Shown here one piece after another: positions 34,301 to 39,489 of a stretch of 49,662 bases of DNA. The stretch lies in the NCBI GenBank assembly GCA_000969725.1, contig JXSR01S045781.1. One strand, written 5' to 3'. A program made the position numbers and the translations under genes. The notes below the pieces were generated by a model that saw nothing but the letters and a program-made list of their open reading frames with translations, had not been told where the DNA came from and searched no databases. How positions within the stretch are numbered: position 1 is the first letter of the stretch; every line of letters begins with the position of its first letter. The stretch comes from Ophiothrix spiculata. Taxonomy: Eukaryota > Echinodermata > Ophiuroidea > Amphilepidida > Ophiotrichidae.

Positions 34301-35080
34301 ATGCGGCCAATTTGTCTAAATTGGGTGTATTTTAGGAAAATTTGATCGAAAAGCACCCAATCTGATTAATATTGGTATACTGATAGGTTGATTTTTCAGT
34401 CAAAATAGGTATAGAGATGTCCAATTTTCAAAGTCCGCCAGGCACATATACGTACCAAAATTTTTATTAAAGGCCTCTCCCGCATGCCCCAGGGCTCACC
34501 CAGAAGTATTTCATTTTTTGATGTTAAATGTAAGCCCATATTTTTCTGATTGTAAATCCAAATTTCACCTCCAAATTCCAAATACTTTTTGAAATACAGC
34601 TAAAAGTGCAAAGTTAATTGGTATACCTATTTTTCATTTCAATTGTTAGATTTTAACGGGTTCGCCATCGGACAAGTTTTGAACTGTCAAGCTTTTGTCA
34701 GGGGTAGCTCTGACTTCTTCAGGACAAATATTATTATAAAGACATGTGGGCTGTCACTTCCCACTGATGCCTCGCATGAGTCAATCACTGAAGGCTGCCC
34801 CTTGCCAACAGATTCATACAAAAGTAGGTTGCCCCTTACCTCTAATGTTTTGTTCTTTTGAATTTTTCGTGGCTCAGAAAAGAGTTTTCATGATGGCTGC
34901 CCCTTGCCAACAGTTGCTTTTAAAAAAGACACATTAGAGGTTTTTGTGTGTAATCCTTGCTCTTGTTGAATCTCTGAAGCACATTGATATGTTTTCATGT
35001 TATTATGTGCTTGTGTATTTATATTATTACTAATATTATGTATACATCTCTTTTCACAGTGCCTACTAACAGAAAGCTAA
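16299..35080 (+). CDS. RING / coiled-coil / UBR-like zinc-finger protein, 430 aa, 13 exons
   Basis: Probable E3 ubiquitin ligase. The coding exons are 16299-16334, 20007-20128, 21462-21616, 22738-22800, 24180-24335, 26385-26493, 27085-27195, 28386-28481, 29998-30219, 31741-31832, 32052-32130, 33959-33989 and 35060-35080. All phases agree, all introns are GT-AG, and the sum is 430 codons plus stop. Residues 22-59 form a C3HC4 RING (C22, C25, C37, H39, C42, C45, C56, C59). Residues about 110-214 are a charged, coiled-coil-like helix. Residues about 226-300 (VHISIVLHGKPVTLKEVKLK) look like a beta-grasp/ubiquitin-like segment, by inference only. Residues 363-425 hold a Cys/His cluster patterned like a UBR box (C381-x2-C384, C390-x2-C393, CHKDH at 397-401, CCHC at 416-419, C425), five residues before the end. 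RING proteins transfer ubiquitin from E2, and UBR boxes in N-recognins bind N-degrons. Whether this one does is unknown. I do not recognise a named orthologue. Confidence 0.85.
16570..17502. mobile_element. Family B foldback element with perfect 9-bp TSD, hosting a family A copy
   Basis: GCTCAGGAT is repeated at 16570-16578 and 17494-17502. The element starts CCCGGGGGGTACTCAAG and ends with CTAAGTACC, a run of C, then GG. Its arms continue as GTAGGGACGTGCCGC / GCGGCACGTCCCCAC. Without the nested family A copy it is about 383 bp (17111-17493). 22257-22574 begins with the similar CCGGGGGGCCACTCAAGT and also has a 9-bp duplication, so they may be relatives. Confidence 0.85.
16588..17110. mobile_element. 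Family A MITE, copy 2, nested in family B
   Basis: 523 bp, homologous to 3027-3576. It starts TAGTTCC and ends GCCAGGACTA. CCCGGGGGG, the terminal bases of element B, is present on both sides (16579-16587 and 17111-17119), giving a 9-bp target duplication and showing that A inserted after B. Confidence 0.85.
17518..17945. mobile_element. Family C element, 410 bp, 9-bp TSD
   Basis: TGAACTCCC lies at 17518-17526 and 17937-17945. The element 17527-17936 starts TACGCTGGTACCC and ends GGGGACCAGCGTA (13-bp inverted ends). The empty site is visible in the neighbouring duplicate near 18311-18325. Mutator-like by duplication length. Confidence 0.85.
18281..18297. other. Possible transposon excision footprint
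   Basis: Where unit 1 carries element B between two GCTCAGGAT copies, unit 2 reads GCTCATGACTCGAGGAT. This looks like two altered target copies joined, rather than the single copy expected of a never-occupied site. Confidence 0.45.
18907..19975. mobile_element. 1.06-kb foldback element with ~320-bp arms
   Basis: The left arm 18907-19215 and right arm 19640-19975 are inverted copies at roughly 75-80% identity by eye. Matching text includes TCTAACCCTGACACTT / AAGTGTCAGGGTTAGA and TTCGCTGGTTTATTAAATC / GATTTAATAAACCAGCGAA. It lies in intron 1 of the RING gene, so the pre-mRNA can fold into a long hairpin. The loop contains the 57-bp palindrome. No transposase. Confidence 0.85.
19390..19446. repeat. 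57-bp perfect palindrome
   Basis: Two 27-base arms (starting CGCTACTGACAATGAC) around CTG, with no mismatch. The GACAACAAGTAGTTCTG part recurs in a hairpin at 38298-38372. Confidence 0.95.
20007..20128 (+). CDS. RING gene exon 2 (first part of RING)
   Basis: Acceptor CTTTCTTTTAG, donor AGAAG|GTAAAA. It codes residues 13-53 with RING ligands C22, C25, C37, H39, C42 and C45 (ACPICMCEFDKTYMTPCGHR). The RING is split by an intron before its last cysteine pair. Phase 0 in, phase 2 out. Confidence 0.93.
20541..20734. mobile_element. PIF/Harbinger-like MITE, 194 bp
   Basis: The ends GGGGCGCACCATTA / TAATGGTGTGCCCC extend inward through ATTTCCAGGGGGAGCAGG. TAA is duplicated directly on both sides (20538-20540, 20735-20737), the 3-bp TWA duplication typical of Harbinger elements. 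Overlapping open frames on both strands are by-products of the inverted arms. Confidence 0.8.
21462..21616 (+). CDS. RING gene exon 3 (end of RING)
   Basis: Acceptor poly(T)-CTAG, donor AACAG|GTTAGC. It codes residues 54-104, completing the RING with C56 and C59 (HKCPCCNAKV), then DSQLIKDAGFDGLIAMVNQE. Phase 2 in, phase 1 out. Confidence 0.93.
22257..22574. mobile_element. 318-bp TIR element with 9-bp TSD
   Basis: GATTTTTGC lies at 22248-22256 and 22575-22583. The ends CCGGGGGGCCACTCAAGTAT / ATACTTGAGTGGCCCCCGGGG continue through AATGTTGCAGGCA / TGCCTGCAGCATT, arms over 40 bp. Non-autonomous. Terminal sequence resembles family B. Confidence 0.9.
22738..22800 (+). CDS. RING gene exon 4
   Basis: Acceptor TATTTTTCAG, strong donor AAA|GTAAGT. 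It codes residues 105-125, a linker (TKPEGDAVQREISPIEDVLQ). Phase 1 in and out. Confidence 0.85.
23144..23238. repeat. 95-bp inverted repeat
   Basis: Arms CATGTTTCAACCAACT / AGTTGGTTGAAGCATG, AGAACTCCATG / CATGGAGTTCT and TTGGTCAAGGAAC / GTTCCTTGACCAA form one hairpin with small bulges. Confidence 0.8.
23713..24088 (+). mobile_element. Family D TIR element, copy 1
   Basis: The ends GGAATCTGGACTCTCCGCCA / TGGCGGCGAGTCCAGATTCC are inverted. Interior landmarks are TTGGCCCGATATCCAGGCAG and GACAATCCAAGATGGCCGCC. Three relatives lie at 24425-24716, 29558-29911 (inverted) and 47231-47525. It ends 91 bp before exon 5. Not coding. Confidence 0.8.
24180..24335 (+). CDS. RING gene exon 5 (coiled coil)
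   Basis: Acceptor TATACCTCAACAG, donor GCAG|GTAGGA. It codes residues 126-177, charged helix (HLKKGLASFELYYRSLCQDF, QRIKEAEISLEVALADLQ). An upstream GTGTCC donor within the exon would break the frame of exon 6, so 24335 is preferred. Confidence 0.85.
24425..24716 (+). mobile_element. Family D element fragment, copy 2
   Basis: A diverged partial copy sharing GTAAATTTTCACTTG, GTGCATTTTGTGCCATG and CACCCTCCATGAGCGACAG with copy 1. The 5' terminal inverted repeat is missing. Confidence 0.65.
24915..25385. repeat. ~174-bp tandem repeat, about 2.7 copies
   Basis: The unit begins GAGGTTTTAGTCACCCCTAT. Unit starts lie near 24922, 25094 and 25268. Landmarks are GGGGTTTTAGGGGA, GCAACTACCTTAATT and GGGGATCCCATACGTCCC. 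G/C-homopolymer-rich, in RING gene intron 5. Confidence 0.85.
25386..25500 (+). mobile_element. tRNA-derived SINE fragment
   Basis: AGAGCACAGGAATACAGAGG, then GGGTTTGAACTCC (B-box-like) and TCCTTGGGCAAAAAACTT. It matches the SINE at 42360-42545 (minus), whose head reads CACAGGACAGAGGTTGTGGG. The A-box end is missing, cut at the border of the 174-bp repeat. Confidence 0.65.
25950..26215 (-). mobile_element. tRNA-derived SINE, another family
   Basis: On the minus strand, TAGTCTAGTAGATAAGCGG (A-box-like) is followed by GGTTGTGATTTGGAGCTCC (B-box position) and CCTGGGCAAATCACTTTATC, a motif resembling the conserved part of other animal SINEs. It lies antisense in RING gene intron 5. Confidence 0.55.
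26385..26493 (+). CDS. RING gene exon 6 (coiled coil)
   Basis: Acceptor CTTATGTCAG, donor GATAG|GTGAGG. It codes residues 178-213 (QDIAAAKGVQECEDRRQHLE, RELEACTKLLVESYD). Phase 1 in, phase 2 out. Confidence 0.9.
26595..26716. mobile_element. Family E hairpin MITE, diverged copy
   Basis: Related by inversion to 34009-34125. Shared core is GCATTTACAAACAGTGGGGCCC, with outer TGTCCAACAAATTGTTG / AACAAACTTTTAATGGACA arms. Confidence 0.6.
27085..27195 (+). CDS. RING gene exon 7
   Basis: Acceptor ATATGTTTCAG, donor GACAG|GTTAGT. It codes residues 214-250. The second half (VHISIVLHGKPVTLKEVKLK) has the strand-turn-strand look of a ubiquitin-like fold and may open a domain continuing into exon 8. 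Phase 2 in and out. Confidence 0.9.
28121..28160. repeat. 40-bp hairpin
   Basis: AAAAGACGACACATTC / GAATGTCGTCTTTT around a 10-base loop, one extra base in the left arm. Intron 7. Confidence 0.7.
28386..28481 (+). CDS. RING gene exon 8
   Basis: Acceptor AATCTTTTCAG, donor TTGG|GTAAGT. It codes residues 251-282 (LSRIKEIVIERMERLGDPVA, then YPDEVKYVLV), an amphipathic helix plus strand. This matches what would follow the first two strands in a ubiquitin-like fold. Confidence 0.9.
29368..29426. repeat. 59-bp palindrome
   Basis: TCAGTGGTTC / GAACCACTGA outer arms and GAAATGGTTCTTCAGGT / ACCTGAAGAACCATTTC inner arms; related to 10773-10823. Confidence 0.85.
29558..29911 (-). mobile_element. Family D TIR element, copy 3 (inverted)
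   Basis: Starts GGGGAATCGGTACTCGCCGC, then AGCAGCCATCTTGGATTGTC and later CGATCTGCCTGGATATCAGG, the reverse complement of copies 1 and 4. It ends about 90 bp before exon 9. Confidence 0.8.
29998..30219 (+). CDS. RING gene exon 9
   Basis: Acceptor CATCTTTTCCAG, donor CAAAG|GTAAGA. It codes residues 283-356, including IERVACGEMAVDAAEQDG and LEYAVKPASVIVLLGPIKL. No known motif recognised. Its last 116 bp plus donor are repeated twice directly downstream. Phase 2 in and out. Confidence 0.9.
30104..30500 (+). repeat. Three tandem copies of the 3' half of exon 9 with its donor
   Basis: Copies at 30104-30219, 30231-30346 and 30367-30482 (116 bp each) are about 96-99% identical. All are followed by a GT donor (GTAAGA, GTAAGA, GTGAGA). 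Copies 2 and 3 also share a trailing GCGGATGT. Only copy 1 has the exon's 5' half and acceptor. Copies 2 and 3 change Ser (TCA) to Pro (CCG). Reading through from copy 1 meets a stop in the donor (AGG TAA). Confidence 0.95.
30728..30933. mobile_element. Foldback TIR element, ~206 bp
   Basis: AATGGGGCAATCTACA / TGTAGATTGCCCCATT ends, with AATGCGCATCT / AGATGCGCAT inside and several GATCCGGATCT/GATCTGGATCT palindromes. The flanks TTGAAATA / TGAAAAT may be a decayed duplication. Confidence 0.7.
31174..31312. repeat. 139-bp foldback
   Basis: AGTTGTTCATCTCCAATCAA / TTGATTGGCGATGAACAACT with inner GCGTATTTTTATCA / TGATAAAAATATGC arms. Confidence 0.75.
31550..31626. repeat. Compact hairpin
   Basis: CCCATTGATGCACAGTCTT / AAGACTGCCCGTTGATGGG with ACGCGCTAT / ATAGCGCGT around a short loop. 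Confidence 0.65.
31741..31832 (+). CDS. RING gene exon 10 (UBR-like finger, part 1)
   Basis: Acceptor CTCAATGCAG, strong donor AACT|GTAAGT. It codes residues 357-387 with candidate zinc ligands C363, C381 and C384 (RCFVKTFKEG ... DYYTCKQCKFN). Phase 2 in, phase 1 out. Confidence 0.9.
32052..32130 (+). CDS. RING gene exon 11 (UBR-like finger, part 2)
   Basis: Acceptor ATTTTTTACAG, donor ACATG|GTAAGT. It codes residues 388-413 (WLCKSCRDFCHKDHPTVPYV), containing the CHKDH motif seen in UBR boxes. Phase 1 in, phase 2 out. Confidence 0.92.
32174..32631. mobile_element. TIR element, 458 bp, copy 1
   Basis: Ends GGTCATTTAAAATTATTTG / AATTAATTTTAAATGGCC, then TTGTCTCAAAGCTC arms. TTA is present on both flanks, hinting at a Harbinger-type 3-bp duplication. 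A second copy in opposite orientation lies 200 bp downstream. Confidence 0.75.
32835..33441. mobile_element. TIR element, copy 2, inverted relative to copy 1
   Basis: Same ends (TTAATTGTTTGTCTCAAAGC / TTTGAGACAAACAATTAATT). Interior landmarks (CAGGACTTCTGTCACACAA in copy 1, TGTGTGTGACGAGAGAAGTC here) show opposite orientation. Confidence 0.75.
33959..33989 (+). CDS. RING gene exon 12 (31-bp micro-exon)
   Basis: Acceptor TTTTTTTCATTCAG, donor AAAAAG|GTAAGA. It codes residues 414-424 (ACCHCPRKKK after the split Trp), with the CCHC ligands of the UBR-like finger. Phase 2 in, 0 out. Confidence 0.88.
34009..34125. mobile_element. Family E hairpin MITE
   Basis: CAAACAAATAATTTATTGG / CCAATAAATTATTGTTTG arms, then ACAATTTA / TAAATTGT, around a GGGCCCCATTGTTTG core. 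It begins 19 bp after the exon 12 end. Confidence 0.85.
34218..34456. mobile_element. Putative TIR element
   Basis: GGTATACGTATATGTGCCTG / GGCACATATACGTACC ends, 239 bp, with internal GGTATAG-containing subrepeats. Confidence 0.55.
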
Positions 35081-35148
35081 AGGGGTCAGGCGTGGACAAG
35101 TTTGAAACTAAAAGGTACAACTCCAACCAAGGAAGGCAGTAAATAAAA
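35060..35148 (+). CDS. RING gene last exon
   Basis: Acceptor CTCTTTTCACAG. Six codons (CLLTES) then TAA at 35078-35080. C425 would be the last zinc ligand. AATAAA follows near 35142, a fitting polyadenylation signal about 60 bp after the stop. A tiny terminal coding exon is the least certain part of the 3' end. Confidence 0.72.
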
Positions 35149-35428
35149 CAATATCCAGTTCTTTTAATTGGCGTGCCCTATGGGCGGCTAGAGTATGGTC
35201 CGATGTGTTTGAACATTTTGTGGGTCATATTGGTAACATGTTTTATAATGTAAATATTTTTGGCATTCCAAGACCAGTTGACTTAACATTTGATGTTGTT
35301 AGGGAGACATTTAAATTTGACTACTGTAATTGCTAACTGCCTGATAAACACATTTTGTATCATTCACATGTTAGTCACTGCCACTAACTAGAACATTGGT
35401 CTCCTCCTTAAAAGTCGGGGATAGTATA

Positions 35429-35577
35429 CAAATATTAACTGCTTATAAGTGTGATGGTAAAAATATACCATCCCGAATTGAAAGATTGAGCCGATAGGCG
35501 AGTGAAATGGACAATCAATTTTTCAATGAGGGATGTTATATTTTTACCATCACACAAATATAAGCAGTTAATATTTG
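35429..35577. mobile_element. Foldback, 149 bp
   Basis: CAAATATTAACTGCTTATA / TATAAGCAGTTAATATTTG, then GTGTGATGGTAAAAATATA / TATATTTTTACCATCACAC, arms about 45 bp. Confidence 0.85.
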
Positions 35578-35579
35578 TT

Positions 35580-35801
35580 TTATATAACTCATCTATAGAT
35601 TCTAGTCATTTGCTAACATATTTAAACTATTGTACGTATCAATTATCCATATAGCAGAAAGCAATATACACTGTAGTTTTCAATCCAGTATGATAAGAGT
35701 CGATACTATCAAACGGATGAAAGTGATAGTAAAAATGACAAATGGTCACATGTTACAATCTTACCAATCAAATGACTAGAATCTATGGATGAGTTATATA
35801 A
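35580..35801. mobile_element. Foldback TIR element, 222 bp
   Basis: TTATATAACTCATCTATAG / CTATGGATGAGTTATATAA, then ATTCTAGTCATTTG / CAAATGACTAGAAT. It directly abuts the preceding foldback. Confidence 0.85.
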
Positions 35802-37201
35802 TATACAAATACTACATGGTCAGAGGTGAAGTAGTGAAATCTGAGGGATAATGGTCTCATAGCCAGTACCGAGGGATAGATGGCTTCACTGATATATATT
35901 CATGTAGCATTTGCTTTATTATACCTCATTGTGAATCTGGGGATGAGGTTGTAGGAAAAGCAGTAAAAATTCCCACACGGGAAATAGTCTGCTCTTGTCT
36001 GCAACCGGCCAATGAACGAATATGATAAATTCATGAATATGTATGAGGTATAATAAAACACCCTGCCCTCTTCAATACTGGCCGATTACATTCACATATA
36101 CATGAAATTAGAAGCTTTTCAAAATCCCTTCTAAAGGATGAAAATCTCTCATGAAATATTTACATAGCTACTTTGAATACAAAATAAGCATTTTAGTCTT
36201 ACCAATCCAGAGCAGGCTTCTAACCATTTAGCTTCTAAATGTGTGTGGTCCTTTTAATTTACGGCAGTGCTATTATTAACTTTTGTATGCCACCATTTTG
36301 TTTTAGCTCAGAAATGTTGAATTTTCAGAACATAGTGTACTACACCTCTTGAATATTAATAAGTTAATACAGTCTTTTTATTGGTTAAATTGCAGAGACA
36401 CTTAAAAGTATTTTTTTGACTACTTCGTCGCGTGTGCGTTAGTACTCAACTTAGCCGTGCGTGTATGCGCTAACGCGTTGCGTTTGTGTGTTTTACACAC
36501 GCGGGGAAATTAGTAAAAACTTCGCATGGTACTACCGTAACAAACTATGGTCACATGTACAAGACCAGTCTCAGCAAAAAGATTGGTTTGGTACCATCAT
36601 TGTGGAAGCACAGATAGCAGTCTCAATATGCTGTAGACACTGAAGGTGACACTTATTACGCTGAATTCATACTCGAACGGAAACGTAATCACTGGTTTGG
36701 TTTGCGTTGACGCAACTGGTGTTTTAGTGCTTTGCACGTGGTGTTGCGCTTTGATATTGATCTGTCGGCACTGCTCAAAACTCCTACTGCACATGCTGGA
36801 TGCATTTACATTAGTGTCAAGTGTGAATTCAGCTTTATATGACTTGAAAACTCGCCTATTGTTTGTGGGCGTAATTCGTGAGCATAGATGCTGACCTTTA
36901 TCAAAACTTTGAAAATATACATTCACGTGGACCATTACTGCGTGAATCCTATTATATACATGTTCACAAATTATATCCACAAACAATATAATATAGATGC
37001 TACTATTATACAGAAAGGAGATCTGCCAATTGTTATGGTTTACAAATCTGTCTGACATTGCTTATTTAATTGCAGGAAATAACTTCTGATTAACAGTTTT
37101 TCTGAAGGTATAGATAGAACAATTTGAACAACTAAAGTGTTTTCTTTATCTTAATTTTAATTGTGTATTTTGAACTTATGAAAATTGTAAGGAAGTGGAC
37201 C

Positions 37202-38267
37202 TACACTGGCTGTCAAAAGTGTTTGCGCACAAAACCTTTAACCAGCCATATCTCAAGAACCGTTCATCATTTGCTTAATTTTTTTTTGATTTTATATTTT
37301 ACATTATATATACGTAGTTTAAATACATAACTGCACATTTGTTGAAAATCTGAAAATGTTCTTTACGGTTACACGATAATAACGAGCATTGAATAACAAA
37401 GTACATAGGTACATATCAAAAAGTATGTGTGGTGTATTTGTATATGGTCCAGGAAATCTGCAATTTTTATGGTTATGAAAGATCGAATATCAGAGGAAGC
37501 ATGGATTATTTATATTTGATACATATATGTGCCGCCGCGGCAAAAGGGTGCAGTTGGGTCAAAACCAAAATATGGAGATTTTCATATGGTGGTAAAGCTC
37601 ATTTAATTCCTCATGCAAATCGGAGCTTTGGTTGACGAGTTTTGGCAAATTATAAAATCGTACTCATAACCGTTTGTCAAAACTAGTTTGTGAGAAAAAG
37701 GCTTTTAAAGGTAGGACTGTTTTTCCATTCGATTTTGTGTGCAGTCTGAATAGAGTATGAGCAAATCTCCATAGCAACCACCATGTTCCCATTTGTTTAT
37801 CGACTTGAAATTTGGCTCAATGGAAGACGATACCAAATTTGATAGATAAGTATGTTACGGAGGGGCAAAATAAAGGCACAAAACTCGCAGTATCGTGATC
37901 ATATTTTGCAATCGGAAGCACACTCCAGCAAATTTTCATGATGAAAACGATTCGACATAGCGATAAAAATCACAGTTTTTTACAAGTTTGTCGTTATTTT
38001 TGATTAACCATCTTTACATTTTGGATACAAAAGGGTTCAAAGATTTCATTTCCACAAAAATCTCAAAATTGACTTTCCCATCATATTTTGGTATATTTCA
38101 ACTTTACCGGCCTCTAGCGCAAAATGGAAGTTGCCGACAACTGCACCCTTTTGCCGCGACGGTACACATATGACACCTATAAAAACATTATTTTTTTAAG
38201 AGTCTTGGTCGTTTGATATAATAATTAGGTTTTTGTCTGTGCACAAACACTTTTGACCGCCAGTGTA
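37202..38267. mobile_element. Non-autonomous Tc1/mariner-like element, 1.06 kb
   Basis: TA on both flanks (37202-37203, 38266-38267). Ends CACTGGCTGTCAAAAGTGTT / AACACTTTTGACCGCCAGTG, typical of Tc1/mariner termini. No DDE transposase frame is present. A second inverted pair lies inside (37521-38171). Confidence 0.8.
37521..38171. mobile_element. Inner inverted-repeat pair inside the mariner-like element
   Basis: ATATGTGCCGCCGCGGCAAA / TTTGCCGCGACGGTACACAT, then AGGGTGCAGTT / AACTGCACCCT. Either a nested element or internal arms of the host element. Confidence 0.6.
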
Positions 38268-38297
38268 CTTCCATGATAGAAGGAAAATACTGTTAGA

Positions 38298-38372
38298 AGA
38301 CAACAAGTAGTTCTGGATAGTTGCTATTGTTCAGAACACTTGCAACAGGTCAGAACTGCTTGTCCTTGATTG
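38298..38372. repeat. Hairpin related to the 19390 palindrome
   Basis: GACAACAAGTAGTTCTG / CAGAACTGCTTGTCC arms; the left arm matches the 57-bp palindrome of intron 1. Confidence 0.55.
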
Positions 38373-39449
38373 GTGGTCAGCTGTTGGTTGTCTAGATGTA
38401 AAGATATATAATCTGCACATATTTTGGTAAAGAGAAATCTATTTTGTAGACATGTTCTTTTGTTGCAATAAAGAGATAATTTATTTATAAAACTTTTCTG
38501 TTTTTGTCTCCATGTAGGAATAAAAAAATGACGAGTCCATGATCTCCTCTCTAAATCTGCGAAATGACAGTTTATAATCTTTTGTCCGGATTTACATTTT
38601 TGATAAGTGCAACGATTCACATCCTATCCCAGATGCTCAGACCGACTGGTGTCTTGGCTGCAGAAAAGGTTGTTAGCCAATATTGGTGTCAATGAACTAC
38701 TGGAAACATTGAGGAATCTTGACTGTAGAACTGTAGCCCCCCCCCCCCCTGGTAAAGTGTAGCATAGGCCTCTTTCATGCTTAAGAGATGGGTTCTCCTG
38801 TTTAACATAAATTGCTTCTTTCCTATAACATATTTTGAATCTTTGACTCCCGGTCTCGTTGTCAAAGGAGTGGTTGTGATTCTTCAAATGTCCATGAACC
38901 ATGATTCCATTGATGTACAAGGTTTCCTGTGTTGGTACATCTGCTTTGCTAGAGCTTGTTTGCTGATGCAGCTTTCCTCACAGCCGTCACATTGGCAACG
39001 GACCTGTGCGTAGACTATGTTGCACCGGAAGGTCTTTGGGTACTTTGTCCTTGGGATGTACCAACTTTTGTTCCAGTGTATTACATAGTTAAAATGATAC
39101 AGGTATTCTCAGAGACATATACTAAGGAATAGTGGTGTCGCTATGGGTCAAAAACCTCTTCTGAAGTCAAAACTCCAGTCTGCCTGAGGATTCATCCAGG
39201 ATAGAATGTGAAACATCGCATAAGTCAAGAGAAAAGATTGTAAACTTTACTTCAGTTATTGTGTCACCTGAACTATACATATGTTCATTGGGGCACATAC
39301 TAATCCAAATTCTGTGTGGGATGCATATGGGTGTGTGTTTTGGTTAACCTTTTTCATATTGCTACCTGAACCCATATTGCCGTCAAACCTGGTGCACATG
39401 TTCACCATGGACAGCTCCATGTCTTGGTAGGGTCAAAAGTCATGTACCA

Positions 39450-39472
39450 AGGTCAAAGGTCATGTGAGGTCA
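39450..39472 (+). promoter_or_regulatory. Three AGGTCA half-sites (DR1 plus DR4 spacing)
   Basis: AGGTCA at 39450, 39457 and 39467, spaced by 1 and 4 bases. DR1 is the known RXR/HNF4-type arrangement. There is no gene nearby to regulate, and the context looks repetitive (AAAGTCATG, GGTCAAAAGTCATG), so function is doubtful. Confidence 0.3.
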
Positions 39473-39489
39473 ATGTTTCAGTTAACCTT

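Larger units (their letters stand above)
35149..39480. other. Downstream non-coding region
   Basis: No gene supported. It contains nested foldbacks (35429-35801), a Tc1/mariner-like non-autonomous element (37204-38265), a hairpin (38298-38372), a poly(C) run near 38738-38749 and a nuclear-receptor-like direct repeat (39450-39472). The 153-codon minus-strand open frame at 36597-37058 has no recognisable domain. Confidence 0.6.

Noticed and set aside
36597-37058. 153-codon minus-strand open frame
   Set aside because: Longest frame in the window, but with no recognisable domain, no repeats of codon pattern typical of the two real genes, no clear splice or start context, and an overlapping plus-strand frame.
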